Shown in pieces: positions 1 through 10,638 of a DNA stretch of 64,000 bases. The position numbers and the translations under genes were made by a program. This DNA is from Bolinopsis microptera (lineage: Eukaryota > Ctenophora > Tentaculata > Lobata > Bolinopsidae): NCBI RefSeq assembly GCF_026151205.1, contig NC_087073.1, forward strand, positions 13,659,837-13,723,836, written 5' to 3'. Below the pieces are notes generated by a model that saw nothing but the letters and a program-made list of their open reading frames with translations, was not told the DNA's origin and did not search any database. Positions within the stretch are counted from its first letter, which is position 1; each line of letters begins with the position of its first letter.

Positions 1-1
1 A

Positions 2-1825
2 GACGCAAAGAAGCAACTGGACGAAGCCTATAATGCTGCTACTTCACAGCACATTCGACAACAGACTGACCGGCTGGAGAAAACTAACCCTGAGCACAGG
101 CATCGCAGTTCCTGGCACATCATCAGGCAACTAACATCTTCCGACACTGTGCCATACTGCAAAGTGCCAGGAGGCACTACCGAAGAACGGCTCAACATCT
201 GGTTCGAGCACTTCAAGTCCCTTCTAGGCACAGAACTGAGAACAGCCTCCGCCGGACCTCACCCTCCCCTTCTTCAACCAGCGAGTATCTGACACCCTGC
301 CCATCAGCTGCTCATCCTTCAGCATGTCAGAACTCGACACGGTTCTGAAGTCCGTCAAGTCCTCCAAGTCACCCGGTCTAGATAGCATCCCTCCCTCAGT
401 CTGGAAGCTTCCCCAGCTACGTGAAAACCTCCTCGGATTCTGTAACAAAGCACTCATGGATGGTGTGATCCCTCAAGCCTGGAAAACGGCCTCTATCATT
501 CCTATCCCCAAAAAGGGTGATCTTACTAATCCAGGAAACTACCGTGGCATTTCACTGGCACCGGTTGCAGCGAAAGTTTTTAACAAGCTCATCCTCAACC
601 GGATCTACCCATTCATTGATCCCCTCTTGCGGCCAAACCAAAATGGGTTCCGTAGAGGAAGATCCACACTCCCACAGGTCCTTGCCCTACGTCGTATACT
701 CGAGGAATGCAAGATCGGAAATCGCTCAGCCGCAATTGTGTTTGTCGATTTTTCGAAAGTGTTCGACAGCATTAACCGGGATGCCCTTTTCCACACCCTC
801 TCCCTCTACGGTATCCCTGCTCCACTTGTAGATGCTATCACTATCAGGCTTCTTTATGACTCATCGTTCTCTCGTGTCCAGACCATCGACGGCCTTACTG
901 ACTTTTTTAGGACACTTATTGGAGTTCTTCAAGGGGACACTCTAGCACCCTTTCTCTTCATCATCGTCCTTGACTATGTCCTCAGAAGCTGCATGGGTGA
1001 AGAATTCGGTCTTACCATCGTGCCTAGGAAAAGTCGAAGAGTGCCTGCGGTCAAAATCACAGACCTTGACTTTGCTGATGATTTGGCCTTAATTTCAGAC
1101 ACCATAGAGCAAGTCCAACTTCTGCTGACAGACCTTGAAAATGCAGCCGCACAAGTTGGTCTTGCTATGAATGCTTCTAAGACCGAGTTCATGACCATCA
1201 ACATCCCTGACACTGTCGACTTACATTCCATCTCAGGCCGCCAGATTAAACAGGTTGATGATTTTAAATACCTCGGCTCTTTCATTGCGGACAGTAGAAA
1301 GGATTTCAACACAAGGAAAGGAATGGCCTGGTCAGCCTCTATTAAACTGCAAAAAGTCTGGTCCTCTGGCATTTCCGAACAACTGAAAGTCAAGTTCTTT
1401 AGAGCCTGTGTCGAACCAGTATTGCTCTATGGATCAGAGACATGGACCATAAACAAGCAGCTTGAGAAGCGCCTCAACTGATGCTACACCCGTCTTTTAA
1501 TAAAGGCCAAGAACATCTCGTGGAAGAAGCATCCAACCCTCAAGCAGATCTATGGCAACCTTCCATCTATTGCATCAGTGGTTGCGTCGAGGCGTTCCAG
1601 ATTTGCTGGGCATTGCATGAGAGCTTCTGACCAAGTTATCTCCTCTATCCTCCCCGGCCCTGGCGACTTGCCCAATCCGGCCGTGGAAGGAGACCACTCA
1701 CCTTCCTGGACGTAGTAGCTCGTGACACTGGGCTCCAGTTAGACGACCTTCGAACTGTTATGTGCGATCGAGACGTGTGGAGTCAGACAGTGAATGGGAT
1801 TTCGATTGAGGATCGCCCAAAGTAA
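2..1825 (+). mobile_element. 3' part of a decayed non-LTR retrotransposon (LINE)
   Basis: The segment reads as the reverse transcriptase and C-terminal part of a LINE spread over three frames. Bases 2 to about 240 (frame 2) encode a pre-RT linker. Bases 258-1481 (frame 3) encode the RT core. After the TGA at 1479-1481 the same frame continues with the usual C-terminal block (CYTRLL...NISWKKHPTL...RFAGH). It then shifts near 1655-1680 to GRGRRPLTFLD...DTGLQLDDLRTVM and ends at TAA 1823-1825. The frame changes and the internal stop show a dead copy. The 5' part with the endonuclease lies outside the window. The clade (CR1/RTE/Jockey-like) cannot be assigned by eye. Confidence 0.88.
324..1481 (+). 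pseudogene. LINE reverse transcriptase domain, broken
   Basis: The RT palm motifs are clear: PGLDSIPPSVW at the fingers, NYRGISLAPVAAKVF, NQNGFRRGRST, IVFVDFSKVFDSI (the first catalytic Asp), GVLQGDTLAPFLFII and the catalytic FADD box (DLDFADDLAL). The next segment, FKYLGSFI...LYGSETW, is typical of the thumb. The frame closes at a TGA where related elements continue into the C-terminal block, so this stop is probably a mutation (GGA to TGA is one possibility). The methionine at 324 is only the first ATG in this frame; upstream residues in the same frame (from about 258) belong to the same domain. Codon choice is more GC-rich than the flanks, as expected for an inserted element. Confidence 0.85.
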
Positions 1826-2892
1826 AAGTAAGTATATTACATAGAGATTAGAGTTAGACTATGTTTAGGGCTAGGGTTAGGGTATGAGCCATGAAATTAT
1901 ATTAAGGTTATTATATATTAGGGTTATGGATAGCTTCGGGGTTATGGTTTGACGTTACTGTTAGCAACGGGTTTGTCACTATAAAGCAGGAAGTAGGAAC
2001 TTTCTGCTTCCGATACTCATGAGCAAAGCATTGTTTTGTCATTCGTTTGGGTTACTGGGCGGCGCTCAGGCTGTCATTCTGCCGAAACTTTATTCGGTTT
2101 ATGAATAAAGCCTGGGGTCCTCAGGTAATCGTTTGGGTAGTGGGTGCCTGCTTTGACTCCTTTCTTTGTGTTACAAAAAAAAAACTCGCATAAACGAGTC
2201 CATTATAGCATTAGCTGACAGATTACAAGCTACTATGAACTCAATGTTCACTGAGAGCTTGCTGAATGGATGCCTTTTAACAAGGCTTTGCCGAACCAGA
2301 ACCGTGTGTTGAATTTTCAGCTATAAGGGAGAAGCCATATAAGGGAGAAGTCGACAAAAACCGCTCTTTCAGATACATAATAATAATATTACAAACAAAT
2401 ATATAAATTTTGTTTGTGACTCAAACAAATACACAAAAAAAAATAACATTTTCATTAACGGGTGATACCCGTGCAATATTTATTTTAAATATTGAAATAA
2501 CATGAAATATTGAAATAACATCATCAATGAGTTGAGAAGTGGCGCACGTGTTAGTAGGTTATTATAAACCTACAACAGTTTCATGAGGATTTCAACTTCT
2601 CAGCTGTTTCACTGAGGGGGTTATAATGATAACTTAGTTTCAACCTAGGTGAAATTGTATCCAGATATAAAGTCCACACCTTGAACTCACTGCCAAGATA
2701 AAGTTGTCTGTGTTGTGTCCGCGAACATTTTTCAATTTCGTTAGCAAACAAAGCTAACCCAAATCTGAACTACAATCATTGGCTTTATCGTCAAACCATC
2801 AGATTAAATTCATATCTGACAACATTATTACATTACATGACATAGAGATCGTTATGAAGATTACATTTAACATTAACTTTTGATGTGAGCTG
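1826..2892. other. non-coding stretch after the LINE
   Basis: No ORF here looks like a gene. It holds a short TTAGGG-like run (about 1858-1885), one copy of a short inverted-repeat element (2052-2128, listed separately) and AT-rich unique sequence. Confidence 0.5.
2052..2128 (+). repeat. short MITE-like interspersed repeat, copy 1
   Basis: Begins TTACTGGGCGGCGCTCAG and ends GGGGTCCTCAGGTAA. The same start and end recur at 34105-34193 (same orientation) and, reversed, at 37300-37411. The ends are imperfect inverted repeats (TTACTGGG / CCCCAGTAA type). The three copies differ mainly in the AT-rich middle. A non-autonomous DNA transposon is the simplest reading. A SINE or a shared LINE tail is possible, since this copy lies 0.2 kb past the LINE. 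Confidence 0.5.
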
Positions 2893-3844
2893 TTAATCAG
2901 CCCCTGAGTCCCAATATAGATAGCTCCACCGTTTGTTGTGGTAATAGTTGTATAAACACATCAGTTGGAAACAGAAGACGAAGTAGACGATTATAAAGAA
3001 TATCTGGCCGAGGATAGCTTTTCTGCACGCGTAAACTCTCTCCTCTGCCTTGGCACACTCTTGAGCTGTAATAAACACGTGTTATAATCCAGTTTATAGT
3101 GTTATGTATCAGTATAATAAATAATTTCCTGATTTAAATTAAAAAACAATGAAACTTTTTATAAAGGAGAAAAGTGTTAGTGCACGAGTGGAACATGTTG
3201 TTGAGAGGAATTTTCCAAATGATGGTACAAAAGTAGCATCAAATATGATTCATCTATTCGTAGCAATGTAGCAACAACATGAAGTTGATTTTGGTAAATC
3301 AGAAGCACCGAATCAAAATATAAGTGCAGCCAGGATACCTTATCGGCTCTTTACTTGACGGCCTATTCGAGTAATTTGCTCTCAATGCTCACAATTTGGG
3401 CTGCTAATTATAATGTATACCGTTATGTTACTGGACCAATTTTTTGACAATATACTCAGACTCTCACACTGCCATGTATTGAAATATTGCACTAGTGTTG
3501 TTTAGATTTGTACCGGTACGGTAATTTTTTAATTTGTTTGTGTTAGACACGAAGAATAGAAATATTCGTAAAATTGTCAAAATTAAACTTCTGAGATGCC
3601 CTAAATTAGGCCGCTCACGGTCCGGAAAAGGGCCGATAAGGTAGCACAGATATGGATTCAAAAAATACTACAGAGAGTAATATAGAATAAATATAGATTT
3701 TCATAATTTTAATTTATCTGACTTCGGTATATTGCGAGGAAACTGCGAACCTTCAAACTTAGCAAAGGATTTCTCCATATAAGGTGAAGGTAGGTTCCTA
3801 TCAGAGGCGTCTGCATCGAATAGATCGTGGATCGAATCAGCCAT
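2893..3844 (-). CDS. small single-pass membrane protein (88 aa, two exons), function unknown
   Basis: Exon 1 is 3751-3844 (ATG at 3842-3844). Exon 2 is 2893-3065 (TAA at 2893-2895). Exon 1 ends TTTGAAG before GT and exon 2 starts after TTATTACAG. The phases match (1 + 2), joining as ...FAKFE-A-QECAKAEER. The product starts MADSIHDLFDADASDRN, has a charged middle, one strongly hydrophobic segment (GQIFFIIVYFVFCFQLMCLY, about residues 51-70) and a polar tail KRWSYLYWDSGAD. There is no signal peptide. The shape fits a small tail-anchored or mitochondrial membrane protein, but I do not recognise the family. The donor (GGTTCGC) is weak, which is the main doubt. A near copy of the end of exon 1 exists at 15466-15495 with a strong donor, so an alternative first exon is possible. 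Confidence 0.45.
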
Positions 3845-4592
3845 ACTTTATTAATCTACGCAGCCGATGAAATTAATGGAATTCAAAGTAAATGAATTCC
3901 TGAGTGCACAAATAAACTAAACTGTGACGTTTGACATGACAAGTTTGAGTGGATACGAAAGTACAAAATTTAAAAAAAATTTAGACCAGTACAGTTCAAA
4001 GATACAGCAAATAATAAATATGCGACTTTAACCGAGAGTATGAACAACGAACATGCTAAACTATTTCCTGCAGACCATGAAGTCTGAGGTTTAGGTTATC
4101 TAAACAAAAATAGTCCCGGAACAAGACTAGAAAATGAATCGTAATATGGCACTTAAAATCTCTGTATCTTTACAAGTCTCTACAAGCCGCTGTCCGATAA
4201 CGTACAACATATTGACATAATATTAAAGCAGACTATCATGATCATGTAACATATTATGCAGCTTTATCTCTTAATACCCCTGATATACCAAAGTGCAATT
4301 TCATTAATCAAAATATGGGCCCCTGTTCCATATTGAGACCCTGCACCAGCTGCAAACACTATTTCACCGACACTTAAACATTTCTTCTCGAGTGAAAAGT
4401 TAAAGTAAGTTAAAGTAAGTAAGTTATGTTGTCCACAAACGGACACTTCAGCATAACTTTTTACTTAATAGCTCTCTCAACTTAAGTGCTTAAGTACGTG
4501 CGCACCTAAATAGCTAAGTAAACACTTATTTATATGTTATTATAGCTTTATTATATATTAAAGTCACTATTGTGACGGTACATTAGAACTAG
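3845..4592. other. non-coding, AT-rich
   Basis: Nothing recognisable. It would contain the promoter of the small membrane protein gene (minus strand). Confidence 0.4.
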
Positions 4593-4772
4593 ACAGAAAC
4601 AAAGTGTGAAGAGCCTGAACGGAACCCCTCGGTTTCAGTTCCTTGTTTAACACTGCCGTACAGCAAGGACATCCACCGCGTTCTCCAAGGATGGGCACAT
4701 AGCTCACTCCACACTATGCTCTGTCAAATGTTGTGTATATACCAAGGATCTACAGGAAATATTTCCTTGTAA
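4593..4772 (+). mobile_element. possible retroelement ORF fragment (Penelope/GIY-YIG type)
   Basis: An open frame between TAG (4590) and TAA (4770) reads ...EEPERNPSVSV then LTLPYSKDIHRVLQGW. An LPY-K-(x)-RVL-x-x-W pattern resembles the segment just before the GIY-YIG endonuclease in some Penelope-like and related retroelements. It is short and isolated. The match is from memory of the pattern only. Confidence 0.25.
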
Positions 4773-6886
4773 GTTTAGAGGGCGATCTGTGAACAGACAA
4801 CTACCTCATTCCCAACTATAGGAACCAGAATTCCTATACTATCCCAACGAGCTACACCAAGCATAGTTTCAGATGTGGCTCTCGTGAAGAAAGTCTTATC
4901 CGAAAACAAAAATCTGCTTAAAGTTGCACGTCTTATAAATTGAAAAAATTAACTAAGAGCAGCGTTAAAAGCGGTCCAAACAGGAGGTCGCTGCTGCACC
5001 CCTAAATTGTACTCTAAACTGTACTTAAGGCGGCTCAAGGGCTAAATTAGGAGCGCGGAATGGTTTGAGTATAAGCTGTTCAAGATTTTTGCGTCAAAAT
5101 GAAATGTGGACCTGCTTGATAGACAGGAAATTAATTGAAGGGGTTCGAACATGTCACTCCAGAACTTAAGTTGACAGTGAAGTTTGTATATCCCTATATT
5201 GTGTGGGTAAGATGACGGCGGTCCACAAACGAGAACGCTAAAAAAGGCTCTTTACATAACCTCTCCTGGATACCGCCGGAGTGTGTTATAACCTATCGAA
5301 CAGAGGTCTATTCCAGAATATTGACTGCATTATATATATACACAGATATATATATATATATATATATATCTTATGATGCGGATCTAAGACCCTGTCAAAG
5401 CGATTAAATGGGCTAAACTCCACATATATTTAACCGGAGACTACAGATTAATGGAGAATATATATATAATATATATCTCTCTCTATATATATATAGAGAG
5501 AGAGAGAGAGCATATGCATTTTAATATATAGAATATAGATTAATGATCATGTTCCATATAGCTGGTCGCATCACATGAAGATGTGTTAAACTACAGCATG
5601 AAGATAAAACTACAACACGAAGACAAAACTATAGTATAAAGCTTAGAAAAACGACGAACATTATTGAAGGTTCACAGCTGAAGGTCTAAAAACGCTGCTT
5701 TAGTTCATATAAACAGGAAGTGTTGAATTAGTCAGTCCAATTTAGAATCTTTGTTCATCTCAAGAAACAAAAGAGACAGGTGTGGCTATTGTGAACGTTT
5801 CTTTAATAAAGTTGAAGCAGTATACTAGTGTCGTGGAGAGCAGAGTGGATGCATACTTACTGGTCGGTCTGTAGTAATCTATTACTACAACTAGTACTAG
5901 TAGTACTGCTACTACTACTACAAGTAGTAGTATTAGCTTTAATCTATTGAAACGTGTGCACATTATGGAATTATGGGTCCATTAATTCGACTGGAAACCG
6001 AAAAGTGCTAATATGAGCTACTACCCCCATACTGCCCGAAACCAACCATGGTCGATTATATAAAGATTGGATTAATAAACCGCTGTATTTATTAATGAGT
6101 TTAGATTGTCTGATCTGGTCTGTACAATGATAACTGGTAGTTACTATAAAAGTATAAATCTGTGAAATGTACAGTCTGTCGGGTACAATGTACTTAAAAC
6201 GTTATAAACTTGGTCTGTGTAACAACAGCTCATAGTGCTGCTAATAGCTTCTAAACGTATATAATAGGTGGTGGTTTACTGTAACTAGTAGTTTATAAAC
6301 CTACAAATAAAGTGTCCTTTAGTATACTATAAACAACTGAGGAACGGTGTTGTACAAGGTTATAAACCTACTAATGTGACACATTGGCTAAAAGCTTAAT
6401 AGATGACTGGTAAACTACAGTGTGTTTTGAATGTACTTTTTGAATAATTTGGGTCATATCTTTTCTTTTTGATCAAGAAATACTTTGTTTTGATGTATGA
6501 TAAAAATTGTCTTAATATTTTATAACGCGCTCCATAATGATAAAGCCCCATTTCCTATGGATGATTCAGTATTTTAAAATTTACTTCGGTTGCTAGGGGA
6601 CTGATTGTGGTTGCTATGGTGGCCATGGCAACGTACAAATTCAGAAGTCGCCATTGAATCTTAAAACTTCAGACAAATATAGTACATCCTAGCGAAACTT
6701 TTAAAGACATTAGAAGCACTGTAGCAGAATGAAGGGTACTAGCACTGACTACTGTAGTACTGTAAAGTGTGCACTATAACACCCACAACAACACGCATTC
6801 AAGCTAGCTGGAATTAATCAGAACTGAGTTAATCCCAGCAGAGCAATCCTTGCAACCCAATCAGTCGCTCAGTAACAGCTATAGTT
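4773..6886. other. non-coding with simple repeats
   Basis: Contains (TA)n at about 5331-5370, a TA/TC/GA dinucleotide cluster at about 5458-5512 whose TCTC and GAGA parts can pair, and an inverted half-site pair GTTGCTATGG / CCATGGCAAC at about 6610-6634. No coding signal was seen. Confidence 0.4.
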
Positions 6887-7737
6887 ACTTTAGCAACTAT
6901 TGTAGCTATAGTAACTACAGTAACTTGAATAACTGTAGTAACTGTAGTAACTATAGTAACTATAGTAACTACAGTGACGACAGTAACTATAGTAACTACA
7001 GTAACTTGAATAACTGTAGTAACTGTAGTAACTATAGTAACTATAGTAACTACAGTGACGACAGTAACTATAGTAACTATAGTAACTACAGTAACTAAAG
7101 TAACTAAAGTAACTAAGGTAACTAAAGTAACTAAAGTAACTAAAGTAACTAAAGTAACTAAAGTAACTAAAGTAACTAAAGTAACTAAAGTAACTAAAGT
7201 AACTAAAGTAACTAAAGTAACTAAAGTAACTAAAGTAACTAAAGTAACTAAAGTAACTAAAGTAACTAAAGTAACTAAAGTAACTATAGTAACTATAGTA
7301 ACTATAGTAACTATAGTAACTAAAGTAACTATAGTAACTATAGTAACTATAGTAACTATAGTAACTATAGTAACCCTATAGTAACTATAGTAACCCTATA
7401 GTAACTATAGTAACTATAGTAACTATAGTAACTATAGTAACTATAGTAACTATAGTAACTATAGTAACTATAGTAACTATAGTAACTATAGTAACTATAG
7501 TAACTATAGTAACTATAGTAACTATAGTAACTATAGTAACTATAGTAACTATAGTAACTATAGTAACTATAGTAACTATAGTAACTATAGTAACTATAGT
7601 AACTATAGTAACTATAGTAACTATAGTAACTATAGTAACTATAGTAACTATAGTAACTATAGTAACTATAGTAACTATAGTAACTATAGTAACTATAGTA
7701 ACTATAGTAACTATAGTAACTATAGTAACTATAGTAA
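6887..7737 (+). repeat. 9-bp minisatellite (GTAACTATA / GTAACTAAA), about 94 units
   Basis: The nonamer GTAACTATA runs almost without interruption. An internal block (about 7090-7290) has the variant GTAACTAAA and the left part has GTAACTACA and GTAACTGTA variants. As 9 is a multiple of 3, some frames stay open and spell NYS or TKV repeats; these are not genes. Two units near 7370-7400 carry a CCC interruption. The same nonamer recurs in short form at 11.3, 14.5 and 49.5 kb. Confidence 0.95.
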
Positions 7738-8051
7738 TTAAAGCAACTAAAGCAACTAAAGTAAAAAAAGTAACTACAATTAAAGTAAAGTTAACTACAA
7801 TTATAGTAACTACAGTAACACCGTGTTCACACTGCGTAACACTATACTAACACTTACCAAGTGCCTTGCTGTAAAAGTTTGTCCGTAGGACGGGTTTCTG
7901 GTCTGTGAGGCGCATAATGGAACAATGAACCGCAGATATTCCCAACGATTGAGAAGCCGGCGTACATACCTGATAAACGGCCCCCTGCCACGCTCATCAG
8001 AGCAAATTATGGGACCGAATAAGCAGACAAAGCTTTAAAAGGTCTTTGTAA

Positions 8052-9161
8052 ATATTCTGAGTGCGGGTCAGGGTGTTGTGTGGTGATACTGATGGAATAC
8101 TAGAATATTCTGAGTCAGGGTGTTGTGTGGTGATGGAATACTAGAGTATTCTGAGTCAGGGTGTTGTGTGGTGATGGTATACTAGAATATTCTGAGTCAG
8201 GGTGTTGTGTGGTGATGGAATACTAGAGTATTCTGAGTCAGGGTGTTGTGTGGTGATGGAATACTAGAATATTCTGAGTCAGGGTGTTGTGTGGTGATGG
8301 AATACTAGAGTATTCTGAGTCAGGATGTTGTGTGGTGATGGAATACTAGAGTATTCTGAGTCAGGGTGTTGTGTGGTGATGGAATACTAGAATATTCTGA
8401 GTCAGGGTGTTGTGTGGTGATGGAATACTAGAGTATTCTGAGTCAGGGTGTTGTGTGGTGATGGAATACTAGAGTATTCTGAGTCAGGGTGTTGTGTGGT
8501 GATGGTATACTAGAGTATTCTGAGTCAGGGTGTTGTGTGGTGATGGAATACTAGAGTATTCTGAGTCAGGGTGTTGTGTGGTGATGAAATACTAGAGTAT
8601 TCTGAGTCAGGGTGTTGTGTGGTGATGGAATACTAGAGTATTCTGAGTCAGGGTGTTGTGTGTTGATGGAATACTAGAGTATTCTGAGTCAGGGTGTTGT
8701 GTGGTGATGGAATACTAGAGTATTCTGAGTCAGGGTGTTGTGTGGTGATGAAATACTAGAGTATTCTGAGTCAGGGTGTTGTGTGGTGATGGAATACTAG
8801 AGTATTCTGAGTCAGGGTGTTGTGTGGTGATGGAATACTAGAATATTCTGAGTCAGGGTGTTGTGTGGTGATGGAATACTAGAGTATTCTGAGTCAGGGT
8901 GTTGTGTGGTGATGGAATACTAGAGTATTCTGAGTCAGGGTGTTCTGTGGTGATGGAATACTAGAGTATTCTGAGTCAGGGTGTTGTGTGGTGATGAAAT
9001 ACTAGAGTATTCTGAGTCAGGGTGTTGTGTGGTGATGGAATACTAGAGTATTCTGAGTCAGGGTGTTGTGTGGTGATGGAATACTAGAATATTCTGAGTC
9101 AGGGTGTTGTGTGGTGATGGAATACTAGAGTATTCTGAGTCAGGGTGTTGTGTGGTGATGG
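8052..9161 (+). repeat. 41-bp tandem repeat, 26 regular units plus one divergent
   Basis: TGAGTCAGGG starts at 8111 and again at 9136, exactly 25 x 41 bp apart, so there are no net indels across the array. A longer divergent unit leads in at about 8052. Each unit joins a G/T-rich half (GTGTTGTGTGGTGATGG) to an inverted repeat, GAATACTAGAGTATTC (arms GAATACT/AGTATTC, spacer AG) or its variant with CTAGAATATTC, followed directly by TGAGTCA. Point variants (A for G, GTATAC for GAATAC) are scattered. Confidence 0.96.
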
Positions 9162-9166
9162 TTTCG

Positions 9167-10446
9167 AGACAACATATATGTCATATTGTATATTTTATTA
9201 TTGAAACTGTATCGTCAGAAACTGGTGCTGCATTCGACTGTCGATCAGGAGTACTAAATGATTTAACTGGTAAGTTTAAACACCTTTGGCCCAACTAGCC
9301 TCAAAGACCACTGTGGACTTAAAAACATCGTTAAGTGTTTAAAATGTTAAGTACGCCGAATTAAAACCGGTAGAAAATACGCCGTTTGTAAAAATTCTAA
9401 GAAATACGTGAAATACGGCCTATTTTGCAGTTTCAGAAGAAAAAAATGTTGATGTTAAATTTTGTCCGAATAACGCACGCATTTCTTGCGATAAACGTTT
9501 CCGCAAAGTACGCAAGTACTAATTTAAAGATCAGCAGCTGCCACGCTCCGCACATCTGACATCATAAGCTGCCTTATTATCATATCTGCCTTATATCAGT
9601 AATCGGCATCATAATCTGCTTGAATACAAATTGCTACCAAAATGGCCCGGTGACTAAAATATAAAATTAAAAGGTGACTAAGAATCTGATTAAGGCGGAA
9701 AAAGTCGCTATAAATTTGTTCGGCCGGATGACTATTTCATTATGTTTCTCCTTCAAGTTCAATTCCATACCATACTGTATCGTGCTTTGCTGATTTGATA
9801 ACTGAGGTATTATTAGTTATTCATAATCGCCAAAAAGTGTGAATAAAATTTTCGTCGGCGGGCTCAGAACACAGGTGCTTCAGATTAAAAGTGACGCCCT
9901 AATCGACGAAGCCATGAAGTCATATTGTGTAGAAATGTATTATTTATATTTATATCTAAATGCTCATTTTAATGAATCAATGGTCGAAATGACAAATTAA
10001 TTATAAGATACGCTACGTACTTAACATCCTTGCTTAAAAATAGTTCTTTTGTTCAAATTTCTGATTGTTTCTGAATAGACTCAGTGAAGACAGATTCTAA
10101 TGGAAATAAATATCTGAATAACGTATCGACATTTCTACGTCATACTCATATTCTGAAATAGTATTAATTCAATTATAACGATCAATATGTACATTAAAAA
10201 TTTGACGACGAAATTTAGTTCAAACAAAATATATAACTGTAAAATAGTTATAAATCTACTGTAAAATAGTTTTTAACGAAATCAGAGCAAATATGAACAA
10301 AAAACTGACAAAATTTATCAAATAGAGCTCATCTGAAAATTAACGAATAGCGTGACGTGTACAGGAGATAAAAGATTAAAAGAGATAAAAGAAATTAATG
10401 GACAGCAGAGGAGTGAAATTTAAACGAAAATATTACTATTTACACG
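9167..10446. other. non-coding, nothing recognised
   Basis: AT-rich sequence with no ORF that looks like a gene. A short open frame leaving the 41-bp array (to 9298) is mostly repeat-derived. Confidence 0.4.
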
Positions 10447-10638
10447 TCACTCAACTAAAAACTGTGTTAGATTGTTCAACTCTGTTTTGTCGTTGAGTGT
10501 TGGTTTCTTTTCAACTAAAAATCGGGCTTCTTTAATCTTTCTGTTGATGAGTGATGTTCCTCTATCTACGATTTGAAGTCTTAGCTTTGGGGGGCCTGTG
10601 TGCTGAGGGTGACTTTCCCTGTAGTCCTTTGCTAGTGT
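10447..10638 (-). mobile_element. 3' end of a retroelement ORF with GIY-YIG-like C-terminus, fragment
   Basis: Read on the minus strand, the frame between TAA (10639-10641) and TGA (10447-10449) gives 63 residues: TLAKDYRESHP, then GPPKLRLQIVDRGTSLINRK, IKEARFLVEKKPTLND and TELNNLTQFLVE. The pattern 'aHLa-D-R-S..., I-D-G....RKIKEArfi-eKkP-LN' is the usual end of GIY-YIG endonuclease domains in Penelope-like and some LINE proteins. The YIG motif and everything upstream are missing, so this is a truncated relic. There is no start codon in the frame. Confidence 0.45.

Noticed and set aside
1858-1885. Telomere repeats
   Set aside because: Only a few imperfect TTAGGG-like units here and at 21833; no array, so not a telomere or a clear interstitial one.
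6850-7381. Two open frames with NYS and TKV repeats
   Set aside because: They are the 9-bp minisatellite read in frame; no start context, splice support or non-repeat sequence.
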